A stretch of 64,000 bases of DNA, from positions 496,001-560,000 of the forward strand of contig JAEHOE010000057.1 in NCBI GenBank assembly GCA_016858145.1. The letters are read 5' to 3'. The stretch's first letter is position 1. Every line of letters starts with the position of its first letter. The notes under the pieces are model-generated. The model searched no databases. It was not told where the DNA came from and saw only the letters and a list, made by a program, of their open reading frames with translations. Positions 10,888-21,803 of this stretch are shown one piece after another. This stretch comes from Edaphochlamys debaryana (taxonomy: Eukaryota; Chlorophyta; Chlorophyceae; Chlamydomonadales). Both the position numbers and the translations under genes were made by a program.

Positions 10888-12101
10888 GGCTGCGTGCGGC
10901 TGGCCACGGGAGAGATGTCTATAAACAGGTTGCTAAGCGTGAGGGCCCTGCGGCCCCAGCGGGGCCCTGCTTGTATCACTAGCGTATGGAGGGAGTGTTG
11001 GAAGCAGAGTGTGGTTCGGGTTGTGGGCATTTGGGGTCGTGGGAGGCCTTTCCAAGCCGGCTGCGCCGGCATGCCCCCTAGTGCGTGCTATCGGTGCCAT
11101 GCAGTACTTGAGCCCCCTGTTCGCTGCAGCTCCCGAAGCTTCATGCGGGCTGTTTGATATAAAGTGAAAGGGAAGGTGGCGGGCCAGGGTGGGCGGAGGG
11201 TGGAGCGGCAGGGGCGGTGAGCGGAGGAATGTGGAGGAGGGTTGAGGCGGGTTGAGGTGGCACAGCTGAAGCTCACGACACAGCCGAATGCCCAGCGCGT
11301 GGGGCACGAGTATGCCGGCTCAGGGCTTCAGGGCACAGGGCACAGTGAGCCTGCAGTGAGGTACAGAGGGGGACAGGGCAGGGGTGCTTGGATCGGCTTG
11401 GATAGGGCAAAGGACCGTGTAGCCAAAGGACAAGGTCCACCGCCCACCGTCCACCGTCCATCATCCACGGCGTCTGCACATAACACCCTGAAAGGTAGCG
11501 CATGATGGACTCCTGCCTCACATCCTGCCAGGCTCTGCGTGCCCTCCTCCATGCTGCGGTAAAAGGCTCGGTCGATGGGGACATCCCAACGTCGCTTTGG
11601 CGAGGCCTACGGCCAACGCTGGAGCGGTGGGACAGGCTTACGTGCAAGGGCGCCTCATGGAGGAAGCTGCTGGATGCCTTGTGCTGATTCTGCTGACCTG
11701 AGGCCATTTGCACGCTAGGAGCTCTGCTTGGCCGAGCGTGGCCGTGCGGGTTACGGCTGGGGGGGAAGGGCAGGGGCGGCCGGGGGCGGAGGACGAGCCT
11801 GACTCCTCTATGCTGCATTTGTGTACACATTGGCTGGGGCTCCCTTGCTTCGCTGGGGGGGAGGGCGCTCGCGCGAAAGTCGCGACGAATGGCTTTGGGG
11901 CATCACGCGAGGGCGAGGGCTAGAGCCGGTCCCCAAACCTGTCTCGCCTGTTATCCGTCACTTACCCCGGCATACTGCATACTCCCGGGAAACGTGCTTA
12001 ACGCCATACGTTACATTTGAAGTCGACAATTGCTCGCAGATCTGTTCTCCGCGCCACAAGGAAGGCCCACGCAGAGCCGGCCGCAAGGCCCCTAGGATAG
12101 G
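10888..12101. other. Divergent upstream region of VPS72 and RPN2
   Basis: About 1.2 kb between two divergent start codons. I see no conserved coding signal; ORFs here have no domains. It should hold both promoters and 5' UTRs. No convincing TATA box was recognised. Confidence 0.4.
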
Positions 12102-15100
12102 ATGCCAGCCGTCTCTAGTGCGGCAGGCCTCTTGGCCCTGCTTGAGGAGCCTAGCGACGATCTCAAGCAGCATGCCCTCACCCACTTGAACAAGGTAGAG
12201 GCAGTCTGGCCTCGCTCCGAACGCGCATATCGATAGCTAATGCCATACGGAGTCCGTGGAGGGTTCGTCTCGGACGTGCCTGCGCACGGAGCTGAGCAGG
12301 CATGGCCCGCGACGCGGGAGAAGGCTGGCAGGCGCTCACCCGGCTCTCTGCTGCGCGTATCTTTGCTTCAGGTGGTCCATGACTACTGGTTCCAGATTTC
12401 GGGGTCGATCGGCAGCGTGGAGGCGCTGTATGAGGACGATGACTTCCCGCACCGGGAGCTGGCAGCGCTGGTGGCGTCAAAGGTGCGCCCGTTGAGCCTC
12501 ACACGGCATTACGGTCTTTGTTGTGGGGTCGGCAGGGGGGGCTGCAGCAAGTCCTGGATGGCCTAAGGGGGGGAGGACCAGGGGCGGGGTGGGGCTTCAG
12601 AGAATCCTTTCAGGGGGGGGTCAGACCTCGGGGGCCCTCCCTGCACCCACAGCAACCCTCCACAGCTCCACAGGCAGTCATGTGCAGTCACGGCTGCATT
12701 TCGTAAACGCAGCCCTCGCCAGCCCATGCCCGTCGCCTGCGCACCGCTCCTGGCATGCCGCGCCGCGTGGGCCCGGGGAGGCGCGCTGCGCCCTGCCGTA
12801 GCCTACCACCTGCCATAGCCACGTCATAGCGAGCCCTAGCCGCCGGGCACACGTCCTTTCAACCCCCTCCAACTCCTTACGGTACCGAACATCCACCCTC
12901 TTCTCCCCCCGTCAGGTCTTCTACCACCTTGGCGAGCTGGACGACGCCCTCAACTACGCGCTGGGGGCGGGGTCGCTGTTCGACGTGGAGGAGGGCTCCG
13001 AGTACGTCACCACGCTCGTGGGTGAGACGGGGCCTGCGGGGGGGAGGGAGAGGGGGAGGGGGTGGGAGGGGTCGGAAGAAGGGGTTGGAAGAGGGGTTGG
13101 CGAGGGCACTCAGGGTGCGCAGGCGGCCGGAGGCGGTCGCAGTGCTGCGGCCTGCGGCTGTGCCGCCTGCCGCGGAAAGGCGCAAGCTACTCGGCATGCG
13201 GCCGTACGGAAGCCGGCAGCGACGAGAGGGCACATCGCAGCACTGGGGGCCAGCGTCGGCCAGCTCCAACACGGCGGTCCCGTTTTGGGACAGAGCCAGC
13301 CCCTCCTCATGCCTCCTCATTCCCCCAACCGCTCCGCCTCCCACTTTCCCCCCGCCCCACTCGGCAGCCCGCTGCCTGGACCAGTACTTTGAGCGGCGGC
13401 TGAAGCAGGCGGAGGGCAAGGGCGAGGACGCGGAGGCGGTGATCGACCCCCGCCTCACCGCCATCGTGGAGCGCATGCTGGAGAAGTGAGGGGGGGGACG
13501 GGGGGAGGTATAGGGGGGTTGGGGCGGGGTTGGGGTGGGGTCCGAGGCGGGCATGACAGGGGGGAGCGCTGCTGGAGTAGTGAGGGCGGGAGAGGGGGGT
13601 GTTTTCGAGTGGGAGAAGGGGGGGAGGCGGGCATGACAGGGGGGAGGCGTAAGGATGGGTGCCTGAGCGGGGGGTTGGGCGGATGGAGGCGGAGGAGGTG
13701 GAGGTTGGAAGGGCTTGAGGGGAATAGAATAGCACGGGGAATGACGATGAAGGCGAAGGACTCCGGGAAGGGTTGGGAGCAGGGGTACATGCTGGCCTGG
13801 TACGAACGGTGGGCCAAGCGCGGACGCGGATGCCTCGGAGCGTGTGCACGGTCAGGCCGTGAGCGGGCGAGCCGTGCGACCCAGCCCACTCCCTCCTTGC
13901 GGCGACGCCATCCCGCTCAGCTACCAACACCTCCGCTCTCCCCCCCCCGCCCCCCTCTCGCCCCCAGGTGCCTGGCCGCCGGCCAGTACGAGCAGGCCGT
14001 GGGTGTGGCGCTGGAGGGCCGGCGCCTGGACAAGCTGGAGGAGGCCATCGCGCGGGCGCCCGCGGGGGCGGAGCGCGTGCGCGTGCTGCAGTACGCTCTG
14101 CGCGTGTGCCAGCAGCTCATCATCAGCAGGGAGTTCAGGCAGCAGGTGGGGGGGCGGGGCGGGTGGGTGGGGTGGCGGGAGGGGTGGGGCGGTGGCGGGG
14201 TGGCAGGGGTGTGGGGGTGTGCACCGGGTCCGGGCAGGTGGGGATTTTGGAAAGGGGGGGAAGCGGAGGCAGGGGCGGGTGAAGAGGGCAGAGACGGTGG
14301 GGCGGGGCGCGGACACGGGGCACAGGAGGGCAGAGCGAGTGGCAGATGGGGGCGGGTAGGACTACATTCCGATGGGGCAGGATGCGATGTTCACAACAGG
14401 AACCAGGCTCCGAGCCGGGGCTGAGAGAGGTGCAGCTTGGGGCCGGCGCGAGCTGCCGGGTGCGAGGTGGCGGATGGAACGTGCAGGGGTGACGCCCCGC
14501 TAGCGAAGCGCTTGATGCTGTGGTGCGGGTTTGTGCCGCCAAGCTCCGAGTTCCGCTCGGCCCCAAGCCCCTCCCCCCGTCCTTCCCCCCTCTCACCACC
14601 CCCCCTTCCCCTGTCAGGTGCTCCGCCTGGTGATCCGGCTGTACGAGGGCGTGGACTCCCCCGACTGGGTGGACATCTGCCAGTGCCTCATGTTCCTGGA
14701 CGACGCACCCGAGGTGGCCAAGATCCTGAACAGGCTCATCCAGGGCAGCGAGGTGGGGGGCCGGGCGGGGGATGGGGGGGTCGGGAAGGGGTGAGAGGGT
14801 GTCCGTATCATGCCATGCCCTGGTCTGCGTCGGCTACAGAGCGTCACTGATCCTCCTCCCCCCCATCCCTCTCCCCCCCTGTCAGGATGAGGAGCTCCTG
14901 GCCTACCAGGTGGCGTTCGACCTGGTGGAGAACGAGCTGCAGTCCTTCCTGGCTGACGTGGCGGCACGCCTGGACGCGCCGCCCCCGGCGGCCGCCCCCG
15001 CGGCCCCGCCCGCGGCCCCCGCCGAGGCGCCCGCGGCCGCAGCGGCTGGTGGGTGGAGGGGGAGCGAGGGAGGGGGAGGGAGGGGAGCGCGAGAGGGGGG

Positions 15101-18100
15101 AGGATGGGAAGCGTTGGAGGGAGTGGAGGGAATGGGCATAGACTGCGAGTGCGCTAGTACCAAGTTCCAAGAATGATCATTTTGATGCAATCAAGGTGCG
15201 GGAGAAGTCTGGGCAAGGTCCGATGACAAGTGCTCTCCTGCTGTCACGCAGACGGCGCCGCCGCCATGGAGACGGACGTGCCCGCCGCCGCCGCCGCCCC
15301 GGCCCCGGCCGCCGCCGCCGCTGACGCTGCCGCCGCCGCCACCCCCGCCGGCCCCCACGCCGCCAAGCTGGCCAAGCTGCGGGACATTCTGTCGGGCAAG
15401 ACGCCCATCGCCCTGCACCTGGACTTCCTGTACAGGTGGGGGCGGAGGGGGCTGGGAGAAGGCGGGGAAGTGGTCGCTTGGGGCCTACGTCGGCAGCAGA
15501 GGCGCACGGTCCGGGGCGGCAGAGCCAGACACCCTTGCACCCTAGACTGACCGCCGCCCTGCGTCCTTCCCCACGTCCCCCGATCCTGCTCAGCAACAAA
15601 CACCCCCTCCCTCCCCCGCGCTCAGCGGTGTGCTTCTCCAAGTTTCGATGCCCTGGCGTAGGCTACATCCTCCGCACTGCAACGAACACACCTTCCCTTC
15701 CCCTCCCCCCTCCCTCCCCCCCCAAAGGCACAACAAGGCCGACCTGCAGGTGCTCAAGAACATCAAGGGTGCGGTGGACGCGCGCGTGTCCGTGACGCAC
15801 TCGGCCACCATCGCCGCCAACGCGCTCATGCACGCGGGCACCACGGTGGGGAGGGGGAGGGGTGGTGGGGAGGGGAGGGGACCGCAGCAGGGGCCTCGCA
15901 GGTCTAGCGAACGAATGGCCTCGCCACCCCGATCCGCCGCCGCCGCTTGCTCCCCTGCCTGCCTCTTCCCCTTGCCCCCTGACTGTCGCTTCCTGGCTGG
16001 CGGGGGTAGACTGGTGGGGCGCTGAATGCGGGTGTGCTTGTCGGCGGGTATGGCATCGGCGTCGGCATCCGATTCCCCACCCCGTCCACCGCCTCCACCC
16101 ACCCTCCACCCCTCCCCCCTCCCCCCCAGGTGGACACCTTCCTGCGCACCAACCTCGAGTGGCTGGCCAAGGCCACCAACTGGGCCAAGTTCAGCGCCAC
16201 CGCCTCGCTGGGAGTCATCCACAGGTGCGCGCGGGCGCGGGCTGCTGGGACCTGCCGGCTGGTGGGCCCTTGCCCTCGCTCCTCTGGGCCCTTTCTCCCG
16301 CGTGGGACCGGCCCTGCCCACACTCCTCTTGCTAGCGGCAGCCAGCCCACCCGCCGCGCTTGTGCTGCCTCGGCTGACGTGAGCAGAACACACGGCCCAC
16401 TTCTTCGACAATGTGGGCACCCTCCACCCAGCTCACGAAGCTGACCCTCAACACTCCCTTCCTACACCCACCCCACCCCCACCCCCACCCCCGCCCCCAC
16501 CCCAGGGGCCACCTGACGCAGGGCCGCGCGCTCATGGCGCCCTACCTCCCCCGCGCGGGGGCCGCGGGCGGCGCCGGCGGCTCGCCCTTCTCCGAGGGCG
16601 GCGCGCTGTACGCGCTGGGGCTCATCTACGCCAACCACGGGGGGGACGTGCGGCCCTTCCTGCTCGAGTCCCTGCGCGGCACCGCCAACGAGGTCACGCA
16701 GCACGGGGCCTGCCTGGGCCTGGGTGAGCGGGGCGGGGCGGGGCCCGCCTGGGCCTGGGTGCGCGGGACCTCGCAGCTGCGGGGGGAAAGGCTCAGAGGC
16801 GCAGGCGCCCGATCGGTGTACATAAGAGTGCAGTGCCTCCCCGCCGGTTCGGCTGCGTTTCAGGAGCGCTGACAGCCCCCTCTCCGCCGCCCCTCCGCCC
16901 CCTCCTCCTTGCCTCCTTCCCCCCCCCTCCGGTCAGGCCTGGCGGCCCTGGGCACGGACGATGAGGAGGCGCTGGAGGACGTCAAGAACGTGCTCTACAG
17001 GTGGGCCGGGGGGGGGGGGGAGGGGAGGAAGGGAATGGGAGGAAGGGGTGGCATGCCTGGGGCTGGGCCTCGGGTGGGCCCGACGGCTTGGACTCCTCGG
17101 GCTGGTCATCCCTCCCCTTGCAAGCGTGCACGACAGCTGGGTGTGTTTGATTGGCCCCTGTCCTGACCCACCCTCTCCTGCACACACCCACCCTTCCCCC
17201 CAGCGACTCGGCCGTCGCGGGCGAGGCCGCCGGCATCTCCCTGGGCCTGCTGTGCTGCGGCAGCGGGGGCGAGCGCGTGGCGGCGGAGGCGCTGGCGTAC
17301 GCACACGACACGCAGCACGAGAAGATCATCCGGGGTGGGTGGGGTGGTGGGGTGGGGTGGGGTGGGTTAGGAGGGGCGTGGGCGTGGGGGGAAGGGGGGT
17401 GAGAGCGGGACCGCACAAGCTTGCCTGGATGACTGGAGGGGAAGTAAGGGCAGGGAGGGTCGGTGCATGGCGGCAGATGTGGGCTCGAGGGTAGCGGTCA
17501 CCTCAATCCCGCCCCCCGCCCCCCTGGCCTCCGCCCCCCCCCCCCAGGCATTGCCCTGGGCCTGGCCCTGATGCAGTACGGCCGCGAGGAGGCGGCCGAC
17601 TCGCTGATCGAGCAGATGACGCGTGACGCGGACCCCATCATCCGCTACGGCGGGATGTACGTCATCGGCATGGCGTACAGGTACGGCACGGGTACGGCGC
17701 GGCACCACGTGGGGACGGACGCGCGAACACGCGCGTCACCGCTGGCCCCTGCCCCTGCCCCTGCCCCATCCCCTTCGCCAAACCATCCCCACCCCGCATC
17801 CACCCCGCACTGCACCCCCACCCTTGATCAGCAACAAACGCCCTCTCCGGCCCTCCAACCCTACAACCCTCCCCACCCCCCAGGGGCACCGACAATAACG
17901 GCGCCGTCCAGAAGCTGCTCTCCTTCGCCGTGTCCGACGTCAGCGACGACGTGCGGCGCGCGGCAGTGCTGTGCCTGGGCTTCGTGCTCATGAACGTGCC
18001 GCAGCAGTGCCCGCGCATCGTGGCGCTGCTGGCAGAGTCGTTCAACCCGCACGTGCGGTGAGGGGGGCGGGGGAGGGGCAGGGGGGGGGGAGGGGGTCGA

Positions 18101-20565
18101 TGGCTAGTCTGGGGAGAGCGGTTGCTTCAAGGCCACAAGGTCCTCGCCGGGGCATGGAAGTGGACCTCCGCGTGCCTAGCACCCGACCCCTTCCACCGCC
18201 CTGGCCCTTTCCCTTACATGGCCGCCGCCCGCCACAAAACTCCTCCTCCCTTCTCTTCCACCCCTCTCCACCATTCGTCGAACGATCACCCCCTCCCCCG
18301 CCTCCCCTCCCCCCCCCTCCCCCCACTGCAGCTACGGCGCCGCCATGGCCGTGGGCCTGGCCTGCGCCGGCAGCGGCCTGCGCGAGGCGGTGGGGCTGCT
18401 GGAGCCCATGCTGGCGGACCCCACCGACTACGTGCGCCAGGGGGCGCTCATCGCCATGGTGGGTGGTGCGGTGGGGGGACGGGGGGGGGGGGGTATAGTA
18501 GGATGTGTGGAAGCGGGAGCGGCAAAGGCGGACTGGGCCTCAGAAGGGAGGTTGGAGGCGGGGCGAAGCGCTGCGGGCTCAGTGCTGTGGCCGCCAGCTT
18601 AGCTTCAATTCCCTCCGAGTTACAACCAACCCATCCCTCCCCTCCCCCCCCCCTCCCCCCCCAGGCGCTCGTGCTGATGGAGCAGCCCGAGTCCCGCGTG
18701 GCGCCCTTCCGCAAGCGCCTGGACAAGTTCATCTCGGAGAAGCACGAGGAGGTGGGGGGGGGGGCGGGCAGGTGGGGGGTTGATGCCTGTTGGGGGGAGG
18801 TGCTGGTGTGGAGGTGCGTGAGCACGCCGACGGTCGTGCCGTGCGCGGGGGCACGCCGCAACCTAAAACCCCTAAAACCGCCTGCCCAAAACCGCCGGCT
18901 GTGCCCTAAACCCTGACCAGGTCATGTGCAAGATGGGCGCCATCATCGCCGCCGGCATCCTGGACGGCGGCGGCCGCAACACCACCATCGGCCTGCGCTC
19001 GCGCTCGGGCTACTTCCGGCGGACCAGCGTCATCGGCCTGGCCGTGTTCACGCAGTACTGGTGGGAGAAAAGGGAGGAGGATGGGGAAGGAGGCATTGCA
19101 GAAAGGGATGGAGAGGCTAGGCTGTGGTCACGGGGGAGCGTGCTGCCGTCTGGAGGACCTTGCTGCCACATGCGCTGCCCCATCCACGCGACCTTCGCTT
19201 TACAGGGCCACGTTCAACTCCTCCTCCTCTCTCCCTTCCCCTCCGTAGGTACTGGTACCCGCTGATCTACTTCCTGTCGCTTGCCTTCCAGGTGGGTGGG
19301 GGATGGGATGGGGGGAGGAGGTGGGAGTCCTTGCAGCAAGGAGGCTGCGACCTGTTCACCCCGCCCACCTTGCCCTGGTCCGCTCCGCCTCAACGCCGCC
19401 CCCTTCCCACCCCATCACATCTACCCCCTGCACAGCCCTCGGCGCTGATTGCGCTCAACTCGGACCTCAAGATGCCCAAGGCGGGCTTCAACTGCGCCTG
19501 CAAGCCCTCCATCTTCGCCTACCCCTCGCCCCTGGCGGCGGAGGTCAAGGAGACGGTGAGCAGGCAGAGAGGGAGGGAGCGGAACGGGTGAGGGCCAAGC
19601 GTAGGTTGGCGTCAGCACACCCTCTCCTCCTCCCACAAACCCACCCCACTCAATCCTACCCTTGCCCCCCACCCCCTCGGCACTATTCACACCCGCTCAG
19701 CATCACCGACCCACCCCCTTTACCCCCGCTCTCCCGCTCTCAGGTTCAAACACCCCCTTCACCCCCGCCAACCCCCTTGACACCCCGCAGAAGTCCAAGG
19801 TGCCCACCGCCATCCTGTCCACCACGGCCAAGGCGGCGGAGCGGCAGCGCAAGAAGGCGGCGGAGAAGGACAAGGCAACGGGGGGAGGCGCGGCCGCCGC
19901 CGCGCCCGCCGCCGACGCGGCCAAGCCCGCTGACGCCGCCGCCGAGGGTGAGTGCCGCGGGGTGGCCCTTGGCCGTGGTGCGCTAGGAGGGCCCCGCGTC
20001 GAGCTGTCTCCCGAAGAAGCACACGCGGATGTGATGGTCGCAATTTAAGCTACGGATGCGCCGACCTCGTGCGCGGTGGAGAGCTTGGGTCCTGTTCTTG
20101 TTGCGTCACCCCCTCCCCTCCGCCCCTGCGCCCCCCCTACCCCAACCCCCAGGCGACAAGATGGACACGGACGACAAGAAGCCCGCGGGCGAGGGCTCGG
20201 CGCCCGCCGCCCCCGCCGCCGCCGCGCCCGAGCCCAGCTCCTTCACCCTGGAGAACCCCGCCCGCGTGGTGCCGGGGCAGGCGCGGTTCGTGGGACTGCC
20301 CACCCGCGGCCGCTGGCTGCCCGTTACCGGCCGCCGGGAGAGCCCCATCGGCATCTTGGTCATGCGTGACACACGGCCGGACGAGCCCGTGGAGCTGGTG
20401 GCGGCGCAGGACGAGGTGGGCGGGGCGGCGGCGGCGGCGCCTGGCGGCGCCGCCGCGCCGGCTGCGCCGGCGGCGGCTGCCGCCGCCGAGGCGCCCGCTG
20501 CCGCGGGCGCGGGCGGCAACGATGACGAGCCGCCGCCGCCTGCGCCGTTCGCGTACCAGCCGTAA
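12102..20565 (+). CDS. RPN2: 26S proteasome regulatory subunit RPN2/PSMD1
   Basis: RPN2 is the largest base scaffold of the 19S regulatory particle, supporting RPN1/RPT ATPases and the RPN13 ubiquitin receptor. I can join about 22 exons, starting [20 protein letters not shown] (12102-12194) and VVHDYWFQI (12372-12482), then [54 protein letters not shown]. The proteasome/cyclosome repeats run from about 16130 to 19060 ([58 protein letters not shown]). A short exon gives [14 protein letters not shown], and the last exon holds [14 protein letters not shown] and ends FAYQP, close to the RPN13-binding tail of the family. Expected length is about 1,000 residues, as in plants. Ala/Pro-rich insertions at about 14975-15048, 15250-15360 and 19890-20230 are lineage-specific. 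A TGTAA at 21102 fits as poly(A) signal. Confidence 0.95.
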
Positions 20566-21101
20566 GCTCGCGCGTGGTGGCGGCGGACGGCGGCGGCATG
20601 GGCAGGGGCCCTGGCCGGAGCTGTGCGCGCGCGATCGGGTAAGGGCGGCTGCTCGTGGGAAGCCGGGGCAGAGGCCTTGGTTGGTGTACGAATGCAAAGG
20701 GTCCTGTGAGGTCTGCCTGTCTGCTCAGGCAACGACGACGTCGTGGATTGCGGGGCGGGCGAGGGGCTGTGTCGGAGGGTAGATTGGGGTTAGGGAGGAG
20801 CATATGGGGGGTAAGGCGGGTGGTGTGTGGCGTCGGACCTCGGCTGACGGGGAGGAGGCAAGAGCTGAAGAGGGAAGGCGGCCCAGGCAGGCAGGGGCGC
20901 AGAGTGGGGCCCAGAGTAGGTACTTCGGGGTTTAAAGCAATGCAGCGCAGAGCACGATGGCACGCTGGGCTCCAGGCCCCCAGGCACTTCAGGGTTGTGA
21001 GAGGCCCCGCTGGAAACAGGCCATCCGTAGGCCGCATGGATGCAGCGCGGCGGTTTGGGCCTGAAGGAGAATGGACGGCGAGGGGCCGCAAGGCCGCGTA
21101 C

Positions 21102-21106
21102 TGTAA
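21102..21106 (+). terminator. TGTAA poly(A) signal candidate for RPN2
   Basis: TGTAA is the common poly(A) signal of chlorophyte nuclear genes. This one lies about 540 nt after the RPN2 stop, a usual 3' UTR length for these algae. A second TGTAA is near 21330. Confidence 0.45.
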
Positions 21107-21681
21107 CGTTGCCCTGAGCCACGCACGTGTGAGGCACCGCTAGGTGCGCTAGCTCTGTTGCCGTCCAGCGGTTTCCTGAGGTCCCTCTCGCCGGTCAGTA
21201 AGCGGACAGTGATGGCAGCAAGAAGACAACATCTGAGATTTGGGAGTGGGCTGCGTGTTGGCTTAGATAGGCCACATGGCCCCCCACGTGAGAGGACGGT
21301 AAGCGTTGAGACTCCACCCCCGACATATGTAAATTGTACTTCAAGACATGGAACATACCAATTGCTTTGCACCACTGCAGTTGCAAGTTGGAGTCGTGGA
21401 GTATTGGAGCCGGCGCGGCGTGGATTCAGACGACATCGACGACACGGCGGGGGGGGGGGGACGACGTAACGGCCGCAGAGAAAGAGTTCTTTATCGTCAC
21501 TCCCAGACGGCGCTACCACACAAGCCGGCTGCCCTCTAAGAACATCCAATAAGGGGTAGAACATCGCACTGTCGCCTGCGGGGCGCCTTCTTCCTGAGGT
21601 CGCTTAACCGCAGCGAATTGTACCTTTCCGGAGCCGAGCCGACTCGTGGGCAACGTTTCCGGCTTTCCACATGCACTATCT

Positions 21682-21687
21682 TATAAG
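21682..21687 (+). promoter_or_regulatory. Possible TATA element for kinase A
   Basis: TATAAG in the context CTATCTTATAAGCC, about 120 bp upstream of the proposed start at 21804. It is supported by sequence and spacing only. Confidence 0.3.
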
Positions 21688-21803
21688 CCGCGTGTTGCAC
21701 CCCTCCGACAACTTAACTCAGCCGTCGGCTTGCTTTCACCCGCTCGACCGATGGCGACCTCGCTTACTTGGGGCCAGATGCACTGTGACGCGACGAACTA
21801 GTC

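Larger units (their letters stand above)
20566..21803. other. 3' flank of RPN2 and upstream region of kinase A
   Basis: No gene seen. The left half is the likely RPN2 3' UTR up to TGTAA at 21102-21106. The right half should contain the kinase A promoter. A run of twelve G sits at about 21450. Confidence 0.45.

Noticed and set aside
9427..11157. 576-codon plus-strand ORF
   Set aside because: It lies antisense to the VPS72 exons and introns; the minus-strand exons match YL1 throughout, while this ORF has only low-complexity Ser/Pro/Gly stretches mirroring the acidic and Lys/Pro tracts.
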